In this document: piece after piece, positions 1-6,066 of the stretch
Layout: each line of letters starts with the position of its first letter
Position numbering within the stretch: position 1 is the stretch's first letter
Origin: Pseudomonadota bacterium
Lineage (GTDB): Bacteria > Desulfobacterota > Anaeroferrophillalia > Anaeroferrophillales > Tharpellaceae
Direction: 5' to 3'
Length of the DNA: 10,121 nucleotides
Assembly: GCA_015486505.1 (NCBI GenBank)
Contig: WFRP01000241.1
Span: forward strand, 1-10,121
The notes under the pieces: generated by a model
Seen by the model: the letters and a program-made list of their open reading frames with translations, nothing else
Databases searched by the model: none
What the model was told of the DNA's origin: nothing
Translations under genes and position numbers: made by a program

Positions 1-164
1 AGAAGTTTGCCGTCGGCTTTGTCGATCGCGGCACCCGTAAAGAGATAAGTTTTATTCCCGGGATCGCGGCGGATAACTGCTGGGATTGCAAGGAGTGTTT
101 CCCCTTGTGCCCGACCGAAGCCCTGCAGGCCGCTTTCGTCCTGATGCGGGCACTTTCGACCTGA
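1..164 (+). CDS. 4Fe-4S ferredoxin-like protein, C-terminal part (5' truncated by window)
   Basis: The reading frame is open from the window edge (first full codon at 3) to TGA at 162-164, giving 53 visible residues. They contain one Cx2Cx2Cx3CP motif (CWDCKECFPLCP, visible residues 26-37), the classic ligand set for a 4Fe-4S cluster in bacterial-type ferredoxin domains. The stretch before it looks like beta structure. Only a short tail of about 16 residues follows the cluster, so this is the extreme C-terminus of the protein. A role in electron transfer, alone or as a subunit or domain of a redox enzyme, follows from the motif. The parent enzyme cannot be named because the N-terminal part lies outside the window; a ferredoxin-like subunit of a sulfur- or carbon-metabolism oxidoreductase is possible. 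A strong terminator follows 36 bases downstream, so this gene ends its transcription unit and is probably unrelated to the accessory genes beyond. Confidence 0.75.
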   Translation, partial: KFAVGFVDRGTRKEISFIPGIAADNCWDCKECFPLCPTEALQAAFVLMRALST

Positions 165-200
165 TTTTCCGATTTTGAAAATTATTGAACTGCAATAAAA

Positions 201-237
201 ACGGCCGCCGGAGTTATTATCCGGCGGCCGTTTTTTT
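201..237 (+). terminator. Rho-independent terminator
   Basis: An 11-bp perfect stem (ACGGCCGCCGG at 201-211 with CCGGCGGCCGT at 221-231) encloses a 9-nt AT-rich loop and runs into seven T residues at 231-237. It ends the ferredoxin-like gene on the plus strand. The minus strand shows AAAA before the stem, but the run there is shorter, so it is mainly a plus-strand terminator. Confidence 0.92.
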
Positions 238-278
238 CGTGATCGCTTCCGCCAATACTCAGGTGAACCGGGCTACTG

Positions 279-296
279 AGACACTGGCAAGTGTCT
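279..296. repeat. Small perfect inverted repeat downstream of hicA
   Basis: AGACACT (279-285) and AGTGTCT (290-296) are perfect inverted arms around GGCA. It lies about 30 bases beyond the hicA stop codon on the minus strand. No T tract follows on either strand, so it is not a canonical terminator. It could still form a transcript-end hairpin or be a protein site. A second weak pair, CTCAG and CTGAG, lies just upstream. Confidence 0.35.
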
Positions 297-324
297 GAAA
301 TATGCGGCTCTTATTTGTTGGCGG

Positions 325-513
325 CTATTTAATTGGCTCCACACCCAAGTCCCTGCATATTTTTTTCACCAGGATATCCTTTATTTCAGTGTGCCTTGGG
401 ATCGCAGACCGTTTATTCAGTGCTGGATTATGACACCAGGAGTGCCTGCTACCTTCTCTTAGCATGTCGCACCCTTGGCTGCGCAAATACTTGAGTAGCT
501 CCTTTCTCTTCAT
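325..513 (-). CDS. hicA: HicA family mRNA-interferase toxin
   Basis: This 62-residue protein closely matches the HicA (YcfA-like) toxin pattern. An N-terminal helix (KRKELLKYLRSQGC) is followed by the hallmark GSRHSW, where His24 is the expected catalytic residue, then a basic IPRH strand and a C-terminal helix ending in DLGVEP. HicA toxins have a double-stranded-RNA-binding fold and cleave mRNAs ribosome-independently; their partner HicB neutralises them. Length is normal for the family. The start codon overlaps the upstream hicB stop by four bases (ATGA), and only a poor purine stretch precedes it, so translation is probably coupled to hicB. The gene is last in a minus-strand cluster after the CARF-like deaminase and hicB. 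The order antitoxin-toxin is the less common one for hic loci. No residue needed for toxicity looks missing, so it is probably functional. Confidence 0.92.
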   Translation of the reverse strand: MKRKELLKYLRSQGCDMLREGSRHSWCHNPALNKRSAIPRHTEIKDILVKKICRDLGVEPIK

Positions 514-722
514 ATGGCGATTTTTTCTTCAGTGTATCCGGTGCCGGCTGCTGATAGAGCGTCCTGTCGGTTAAATTCCAATGCTTCCTTTAGTGTAACC
601 TCTAAACTTTTTTTTAGTTCTTTAAGGGTTATTTCTTGACAATTAACCCCGGGTACTTCTTCGATCCATCCCACCCACCATTCATCTTCCTGTTTTACCA
701 CGGCAGTATACTCATTTTTCAT
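510..722 (-). CDS. hicB: HicB family antitoxin (short form)
   Basis: The product (70 residues from the chosen start) has the HicB pattern: a first strand (KNEYTAVVKQEDEWWVGWIEE) followed by VPGVNCQEITLKELKKSLEVTLKEALEF. This is the partial RNase H-like fold that covers the HicA active site. I prefer ATG at 720-722 to the upstream ATG at 765-767, because GAGGGG lies six bases before it and because the first 15 residues of the longer version match nothing in the family. The tail after the fold (NRQDALSAAGTGYTEEKIAI) is too short for a ribbon-helix-helix or HTH domain, so this is a short HicB. DNA-binding autoregulation, if any, must work differently from the two-domain forms. It overlaps hicA by four bases and starts 47 bases after the deaminase gene stops, which suggests co-transcription, although the pair could have its own promoter within the deaminase gene. 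Confidence 0.9.
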   Translation of the reverse strand: MKNEYTAVVKQEDEWWVGWIEEVPGVNCQEITLKELKKSLEVTLKEALEFNRQDALSAAGTGYTEEKIAI

Positions 723-728
723 GATATT

Positions 729-734
729 CCCCTC
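729..734 (-). promoter_or_regulatory. Ribosome binding site that sets the hicB start
   Basis: On the minus strand the sequence GAGGGG sits six bases before ATG at 722. The competing upstream ATG at 767 lacks a comparable site, and using it would add a 15-residue extension foreign to HicB. Confidence 0.7.
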
Positions 735-769
735 GCAATCTATGATTTTCGCTCTAATGTCGCACATCT

Positions 770-2044
770 TCAGATTACCGGCCGCACAAAAACTTCAGAA
801 CAACTAGTATCCGTGAAAGTGACAATTTTTATGTCTGGGTTTACCTCGGCGATTTTTCGTAGCCATTCCATGCAAGCACCACACGGCGAAAGCGGGTTGA
901 TATGTTGTGGGTTGTCACCGTTAGTGAGTAAACTTAATACCGAGATCATTTTGATATCCTTACGTTTAATGCCGGGGTCGTTGGCCAGTGCGGTTCCGAT
1001 AGCATTTCGTTCAGCGCAAAGCGTGCCCGTGGGTAGAGAAACTTCAACATTGCAAGCTTTATGAAATCTCCGGCCATTTTTATTTTCAACCATAAGTACA
1101 GCGAGAACTGGTTTTTTTCCTTTTCTGAGCCAGAACGATTCAAGTTCGTGAATGTTGTTTTGGGGTGATGCCCAGACTGCCTTAAACTGTTTTTCCCAGG
1201 AGATTGTTTCTTGTACTAATGCTTGAATATCTTCAGGTAGATCCTCAACCTCTTGGGCTGGAATGTCTCCAACTGTATCGAAATTATAATTTTCCACGGT
1301 GATGTTTTTGGAAGGATCGGTTATGCGTCGTGCGGTCGGTGCGTGGATAAAAAAAGGTCTCAAGTCTCGAAAAGCGGCATGGAGAGCAATAATCATCGGG
1401 GTTGTGCCGGTGCTTGCTGAAATTGTCAGTTCAAAATTATCAACCCACAACTCTCCGTAATTTTCCACGACTTCTCTTCTGATTGAGTTGACTTTGGTTC
1501 TCACCGTTTTCCGAATATAAGAAACCTGGCTTTCAAATAGAAATGGATCTGATTCAATCGGGCGCAGAAGTTCACATGAAATTTCTGGACAGATATGTTT
1601 GAGTATGAGTTGGTTTAGTTTACCAACAAAATAGGTAGCTGTTCCTTTTAATGATTTTTCATTGGGTTTGGAAGTTATTAACAATACCCGCTGATCACTT
1701 TCACGATCTATCCATCTGTTCATCACTGCCGGCAAGAGAGGGAAAAAAATGCCGATCAGGTCGGCACCGTTCTTCAGATCTTCGAGCTGTAGATCGTTCA
1801 GCCTGAAGCGCCGGCGCAGATAACTTGCGGTTAGAGTTAGAGGTTCTGTCAGTTCTAAGATTCTTGGATCATCGCGGCATAGATTTAATAGCTTTTCATC
1901 GCTTCGTAGCAGCTTTGAAGAGAAAGAGTTCAAGGTAACATTTTTCGGTAATATGTAAACTAATTTCCCATCGTAATTTTTCATTATTGCATAGAGTTCA
2001 TGGTGACCTACGTTATGCAATAGTAAACGAGTTTTTCTTGTCAT
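770..2044 (-). CDS. CARF-like sensor fused to a cytidine-deaminase-fold domain
   Basis: The 424-residue product has two parts. Residues ~1-250 look like a CARF-type Rossmann domain: a first strand (RLLLHNVGHHEL), a middle strand-helix (RVLLITSKPNEKSLKG, ~119-134) and the signature STGTTPM (211-217) after strand LTISA, comparable to the TGGTK-type loop that binds cyclic oligoadenylates in Csm6/Can/Card proteins. Residues ~285-424 are a zinc cytidine/deoxycytidylate deaminase fold: NVE (332-334, nucleoside contacts in CDA), CAE (343-345, zinc Cys plus proton-shuttling Glu) and PCGAC (387-391, two more zinc Cys). All catalytic residues are present, so it should be active, perhaps gated by a nucleotide ligand. 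The start has AAGGA five bases upstream. The gene faces the macro/HEPN gene divergently and is followed by hicBA. The deaminase call is firm; the CARF call is by eye. Described CARF-deaminase fusions that I know (Cad1) carry an adenosine-deaminase domain instead. Confidence 0.75.
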   Translation of the reverse strand: MTRKTRLLLHNVGHHELYAIMKNYDGKLVYILPKNVTLNSFSSKLLRSDEKLLNLCRDDPRILELTEPLTLTASYLRRRFRLNDLQLEDLKNGADLIGIFFPLLPAVMNRWIDRESDQRVLLITSKPNEKSLKGTATYFVGKLNQLILKHICPEISCELLRPIESDPFLFESQVSYIRKTVRTKVNSIRREVVENYGELWVDNFELTISASTGTTPMIIALHAAFRDLRPFFIHAPTARRITDPSKNITVENYNFDTVGDIPAQEVEDLPEDIQALVQETISWEKQFKAVWASPQNNIHELESFWLRKGKKPVLAVLMVENKNGRRFHKACNVEVSLPTGTLCAERNAIGTALANDPGIKRKDIKMISVLSLLTNGDNPQHINPLSPCGACMEWLRKIAEVNPDIKIVTFTDTSCSEVFVRPVI

Positions 2045-2105
2045 GTTTCCTTAATCCTGAAAAATAAGCATGAGCAGTGTATGCAAAATATTCCTACCGT
2101 GACGT

Positions 2106-2171
2106 GATAAGAGTACTTAATTGCGGGCCGACAAAAGTCGCTTGGATTGCCGGAACCTGTTCCCACATTAG
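2106..2171 (+). repeat. Repeat-family copy A (shortened), upstream of the macro/HEPN gene
   Basis: This stretch starts GATAAGAGTACTTAATTGCG and ends CCCACATTAG. It aligns with the copies before and after ycjX, except that about 24 bases of the middle are missing. It keeps ATAAG-N4-CTTAA, contains a perfect CGAC-AAAA-GTCG hairpin (2129-2140), and ends in a weak GGAA-CCTG-TTCC hairpin (2152-2163). It lies in the divergent region in the same orientation relative to the plus-strand gene as the other copies. Confidence 0.7.
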
Positions 2172-2203
2172 ACTGCACCATTATTCATTGACTGATGGTT
2201 GAT

Positions 2204-2235
2204 GATAAGCCGCATAATAAGTAACTCGGCTCATC
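2204..2235. repeat. Imperfect inverted repeat in the divergent intergenic region
   Basis: GATAAGCCG (2204-2212) and CGGCTCATC (2227-2235) form a 9-bp stem with one mismatch around a 14-nt AT-rich loop. No T tract follows. Between divergent genes it could be an operator or a leader hairpin. No regulator gene is visible nearby. Confidence 0.35.
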
Positions 2236-2369
2236 TTTAAGTTGTTTACATTCTCCCTAATCATAAGAAAGGAAGATGTCAATAAAAATGAGATACAACT
2301 TTTTTAGATCAATATCTGGAGAAACCGTGATTCACATGTAAATGCGCGGAGTTTAAGCAATCCTAATGA

Positions 2370-2398
2370 TTGACATAGGCAAAGGTTTACTGTAGCTT
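2370..2398 (+). promoter_or_regulatory. Possible sigma-70 promoter for the macro/HEPN gene
   Basis: A perfect -35 hexamer TTGACA (2370-2375) is followed after 17 bases by TAGCTT (2393-2398), a weak -10. The gene start lies about 70 bases downstream, behind a TAGAGG ribosome site (2455-2460). The exact -35 supports the call; the poor -10 lowers it. Confidence 0.35.
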
Positions 2399-2466
2399 GC
2401 CAGTATGTTCTGAATGGGTAACTATTAATCAAAATTCTTTTGTCGGGTGTCTGGTAGAGGTTTGTT

Positions 2467-5073
2467 ATGCGGTGGAAAAACCTGTTGGTTAAATTGGCGA
2501 CCAAAAATTCTTGTAAAGTAGAAGACGAAGCTGTCGAAATACCAATGCCCATTACCTGGTTATATGAAATAAATCGTAATATTTACAGTGATATAAGAAA
2601 TGAGAATGATATTGATAGAAAAGGTTTTTTACTTAGCATAATGGACGAGGTACTCTGTTGTCAGACAAGATTTATTCTGTGCGTGTATATTAACCTGTTT
2701 TTGAATCAAGACTTTACGGATGAAAAATTAGATGCAAAAGTACTGGATTTTTTGACCGGAGCTGCACTTTGCTCGCATAATGACATGTTGGAACTTTGTG
2801 AAAGGTTATGTCGTGCCATGAATGACTTTTCGGAAAACGACAGTTATAAACCTTTTAAGGATAAAAACAGGTTGCTTCTTTATCTGGGAGATTTACGACT
2901 GCCGTTGTTGCCTTCTCTTTCAGCCCTGGATGGAGATATTAGAGATAGATATAATGAATACGCAGAGAAAGTAATCTCTATAAACGAGAAATTCATACAA
3001 AAAAAAGTTCCGTTTTTAATAGATAAACAAACCCGGTTGCAAGTCTTTTTTCGAGGTGAAAAAATTATCAATGAACAGGAACTTTATCGAGATAAGGTAG
3101 AGAAATATTTGCTTGAAATAGATGAAGACACCGTAGATAGTGAACGATATATAAATGAAACCGGTTCATGTGTTCTGGCATTATCTGATTGCGAACCGAT
3201 AAGGTTGGATCCCATTTTGATTCCCCTAAAAAATGGTTATCGTAAGATTAGAATGGCTTCTTTGAGAAACATATCTTGCATAAGTGATGGGATTAAAAGC
3301 CGCCTTGAATATGTTGAGTTGTTAGGAGATGATAAAAGATTTACGACGAATGATGACCAACTGTATAGGGAGGTCTTTTTGAAAAAGGGTAATATACTCG
3401 AATCACCTCTATTCCCATATCGATACCTGCTCAAAACTTCAGAAAATAAAGAGTTGACGATTAAACTTTATGATGGTGATATTCTTAACCTGAACTTTCT
3501 TAAAGGTATCAGAAAACAGGATAAACCCAAGAAAAAAATTGCTCTGGTAAATATTATTTATCATGATGGAGATAAAACCGAATTGGCGGAAGCCCTGGAG
3601 GTGGTGGCTGAAATAAAAATTGACGAAATCATCAATGGGAAATTATCAGCAAAGAAACATAATATAATTTCTAGCTCCAAGGTTGGTAAACTCAACTTTT
3701 CTAAAATATACCATTGCCCGGTTTACGACCGTTTGAGCGAGAAGAATGATGAAAAAAATATTGATGATACCATAGAAAATATACTTGAAATAAGTCTTAA
3801 GGATAATATTGAAATTCTGGTTGTGCCGACTTTTGGCTCATTCAGGTCGGGGCAGGATTTTTGTAAGGTCGCGGAAAAATGGTACAAGAAACTACAGAGA
3901 ATTAAATCTCTACAAGTTCTTAAAATCAAAAAGGATTTGCATCTTGAGCAGGTTATTTTCGGGATCTTGAATAAACAGGCGATTAATGACTACGATCAAG
4001 TTTTTCGTTCCAAGACTACAGAGATGTATGATTTATATCATTATCCGGTAGCAAAGTTGTTATGTGATATTAATAGTGCTGATAAAGATGAAAATCGATA
4101 TGGCCTTAATCTTGATTTGTCGGAATATATAAGTCAATATTTTGTTGCGCTCTCTTTACGGAGTATCTTTCGCGACCAACACTTGGCTTCAATAAAAAAT
4201 AATGCTGTTGAACTGTCGATCGAAAAAAAGCACTTTTTGCAAAAAGTTCTGGAATTAAGTGGTTTAGGTTGCCGGGTTATAAATAAAAACAGGGTTGATT
4301 CCGAAACAGCATATCTAAATATCGTTGGGAAACGGATGACTGTTGGCAAATGGCAGATGCTGTGTCATCTTGGAATCGAGGCCATCAAAGGTGATGACTG
4401 GGATGTTGATGCCATGATAGACGACAATTTTCGGAAGAAATTTTTGCAAACTGTTAACGCCAGTTTACCAGCTAATGTCAGAAACAAAGTTTCCCATTCC
4501 AACAGAAATATCAAAATTAATATCCCTTATGATCAGTATTGTGAGGAACTGGAGCCGCGCAATATGTTTATGGTTCAAAATGCCGGTTGTTTTTTTCAGC
4601 AGAGTATTGCCATGGTTCTGGTGGTAGGTTTTGAAATCGATGAAGATCAATGGTTGTGTACATTGAGCTATAAAGATTTGAAAGGTGTGATGGAGTTGGG
4701 TACTCATCCGGTTAAAAAGGTTAGCTTTAAGTATAATGAGATTTATCAAGGGCCTTATTTCGAAACGGGAAAAGTGTTTCTGGTTAAAAATCTTCCGGAA
4801 TTTGGAGGTACAATTGAAGGTTTACTCGATGCACTGAACATGCATCCCTTTATAATTTATGGTAAATGTCCTGTCTGCGCGAATGAGAAAGGTCTTTTTG
4901 TGTGGTACGATTTTAAAATGATAGAAAAAAGAGCATCCGTTATTTACCGGCCGATAACCGGAATGTGTGACCTTGATGACTTAAAAGTTGTCGGTGAGTT
5001 TCATATAGATGATATCCTGGCCAGTTTTAACGGTTTGCTGGACAAAACTGCAAAACAGAAAATTTTCGAGTGA
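2467..5073 (+). CDS. Large putative immune effector: duplicated HEPN/beta module around a macro-like domain
   Basis: The 868-residue soluble protein has no signal peptide or obvious TM segment. Residues ~25-300 form a helical region followed by a beta region; residues ~515-850 look like a second copy of it. Shared landmarks are PI/PVA-type openings (28, 527), YxxETG-like motifs (228-233, 764-768) and D/HP-I/F-L/I-I (248-252, 793-797). The C-terminal copy carries RNKVSH (672-677), the RNxxxH motif of HEPN ribonucleases, and CPVC (801-804), a zinc-ribbon half. The N-terminal copy lacks both. Residues ~328-500 resemble a macro domain: YDGDIL (335-340), ALVN (359-362), IYHCPVYD (414-421) and VVPTFGS (452-458), but the Ala-Ala-Asn and Gly-rich ADP-ribose loops are eroded. 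TAGAGG sits six bases before the ATG. Base composition is visibly AT-richer than the flanking genes, suggesting transfer. It is divergent from the CARF-like deaminase and ends three bases before the opposing gene. RNA cleavage controlled by a nucleotide-like ligand is an inference. Confidence 0.6.
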   Translation: MRWKNLLVKLATKNSCKVEDEAVEIPMPITWLYEINRNIYSDIRNENDIDRKGFLLSIMDEVLCCQTRFILCVYINLFLNQDFTDEKLDAKVLDFLTGAALCSHNDMLELCERLCRAMNDFSENDSYKPFKDKNRLLLYLGDLRLPLLPSLSALDGDIRDRYNEYAEKVISINEKFIQKKVPFLIDKQTRLQVFFRGEKIINEQELYRDKVEKYLLEIDEDTVDSERYINETGSCVLALSDCEPIRLDPILIPLKNGYRKIRMASLRNISCISDGIKSRLEYVELLGDDKRFTTNDDQLYREVFLKKGNILESPLFPYRYLLKTSENKELTIKLYDGDILNLNFLKGIRKQDKPKKKIALVNIIYHDGDKTELAEALEVVAEIKIDEIINGKLSAKKHNIISSSKVGKLNFSKIYHCPVYDRLSEKNDEKNIDDTIENILEISLKDNIEILVVPTFGSFRSGQDFCKVAEKWYKKLQRIKSLQVLKIKKDLHLEQVIFGILNKQAINDYDQVFRSKTTEMYDLYHYPVAKLLCDINSADKDENRYGLNLDLSEYISQYFVALSLRSIFRDQHLASIKNNAVELSIEKKHFLQKVLELSGLGCRVINKNRVDSETAYLNIVGKRMTVGKWQMLCHLGIEAIKGDDWDVDAMIDDNFRKKFLQTVNASLPANVRNKVSHSNRNIKINIPYDQYCEELEPRNMFMVQNAGCFFQQSIAMVLVVGFEIDEDQWLCTLSYKDLKGVMELGTHPVKKVSFKYNEIYQGPYFETGKVFLVKNLPEFGGTIEGLLDALNMHPFIIYGKCPVCANEKGLFVWYDFKMIEKRASVIYRPITGMCDLDDLKVVGEFHIDDILASFNGLLDKTAKQKIFE

Positions 5074-5076
5074 GGA

Positions 5077-6063
5077 TTAATGCATTGTCAGAGTATCTCC
5101 TGGCGGGCCGGAAACGGTTGCCTCGGGTGCAGGATTTGGTTTCGCATCAGTTACTTTCGTTTCTCTTCTTCGGTTGTTTCTGGGCAGGCTCCTAAGCAGC
5201 ATAATCATGGCAAGTACCGCGAAAAGCATTATAACCCCCCACATTAATCCATTTCCCAGGCTCTTGCCGGCATCACCGAACATTTTGCTTAAAGGACCCG
5301 CAGTTCTGATTTCGGTGCCGTCGGGTTGATGAATTTCCCGGGTGCCTTCAACAAGTTTACTTCCTACGGGAACGGCTATGCCGAGAGCGGTCAATGCGGT
5401 CAGGGTTCTCGGGTGAGACTCCAGGGCATCAAGCACTTTCCCCGGGGCTTTGTAAAGCATCTCCAACAGTTTACGGCTCTGTTTTTGACCCAGTTTTGCG
5501 GCATCGTCCGAATATCTGGCAAAACGTATCATCTGATCCGTAGTTAAATGGCGGCCCAGTTCGATAGCGTCCTCGCCAAAAAGAGAAACCAGCTTGCCTC
5601 CGACACCGGGATGTCTGATTTCAGTTTCCAGAGCTTTAGCGCCATACTTTTCGACAATGCCGGTAAAAATCTCTGGATTGCGGTTCAAGGCATTAATTGC
5701 CGTTTTCATCTGACCGGCCCCCAGATCTTCCAGACAACGGGTTATCGCCGCCGGAGAGCGACGAATCGCGCGCAAGGCTGATTCCCCATACGAGCCTCCG
5801 TAACGGACGATTTTTTCAACCAGTTCATCACCGCCCTCCCGGACGCCTTTCTCCATCAGGGTTTCAAGCCCTTCCCGACCGATTTTTTCCGTGATCTCTT
5901 CCGCTCCTTCGCGACCTAATTTTTCCCCCGCCAGCTCCAGAATTTCCTGTACCGCTTTTTCCGCGACGGACAAAATGGACGCATTTGCCACCTGCCAGCT
6001 CAGGGTCATTAAGACAACCAGAAAAACCGCAGTTATTTTAGTAAGGTTCCGCTTCATAGTCAT
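5077..6063 (-). CDS. Exported protein with three 12-residue repeats and a C-terminal membrane anchor
   Basis: I do not recognise this 328-residue protein. It opens with a clear Sec signal peptide (basic MTMKRNLTK, hydrophobic core to ~22, likely cleavage after ANA at 26-28). Residues 51-86 are three tandem 12-residue units beginning REG and shaped REGxExxxEKxx. A helical region to ~225 follows, then a hydrophobic segment (~273-291, MWGVIMLFAVLAMIMLL) followed by an Arg-rich stretch and a Pro/Ala-rich tail. The expected topology is a periplasmic body, one C-terminal TM helix and a short cytoplasmic tail. AAGGAG lies seven bases before the ATG, inside the end of the upstream gene, and three bases separate the two genes, so they form one operon. 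Its stop is three bases from the stop of the opposing macro/HEPN gene, with no room for a terminator. The repeats suggest a binding or oligomerisation surface. Confidence 0.75.
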   Translation of the reverse strand: MTMKRNLTKITAVFLVVLMTLSWQVANASILSVAEKAVQEILELAGEKLGREGAEEITEKIGREGLETLMEKGVREGGDELVEKIVRYGGSYGESALRAIRRSPAAITRCLEDLGAGQMKTAINALNRNPEIFTGIVEKYGAKALETEIRHPGVGGKLVSLFGEDAIELGRHLTTDQMIRFARYSDDAAKLGQKQSRKLLEMLYKAPGKVLDALESHPRTLTALTALGIAVPVGSKLVEGTREIHQPDGTEIRTAGPLSKMFGDAGKSLGNGLMWGVIMLFAVLAMIMLLRSLPRNNRRRETKVTDAKPNPAPEATVSGPPGDTLTMH

Positions 6064-6066
6064 AAC

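Noticed and set aside
636..1064. 142-residue plus-strand frame over hicB and the deaminase gene
   Set aside because: It is antisense to the deaminase zinc motifs and hicB, both clearly real. It shows no family resemblance of its own.
2304..2552. 82-residue minus-strand frame overlapping the macro/HEPN start
   Set aside because: It lies opposite the start of a long, well-supported gene, has no ribosome site and shows no recognisable domain.
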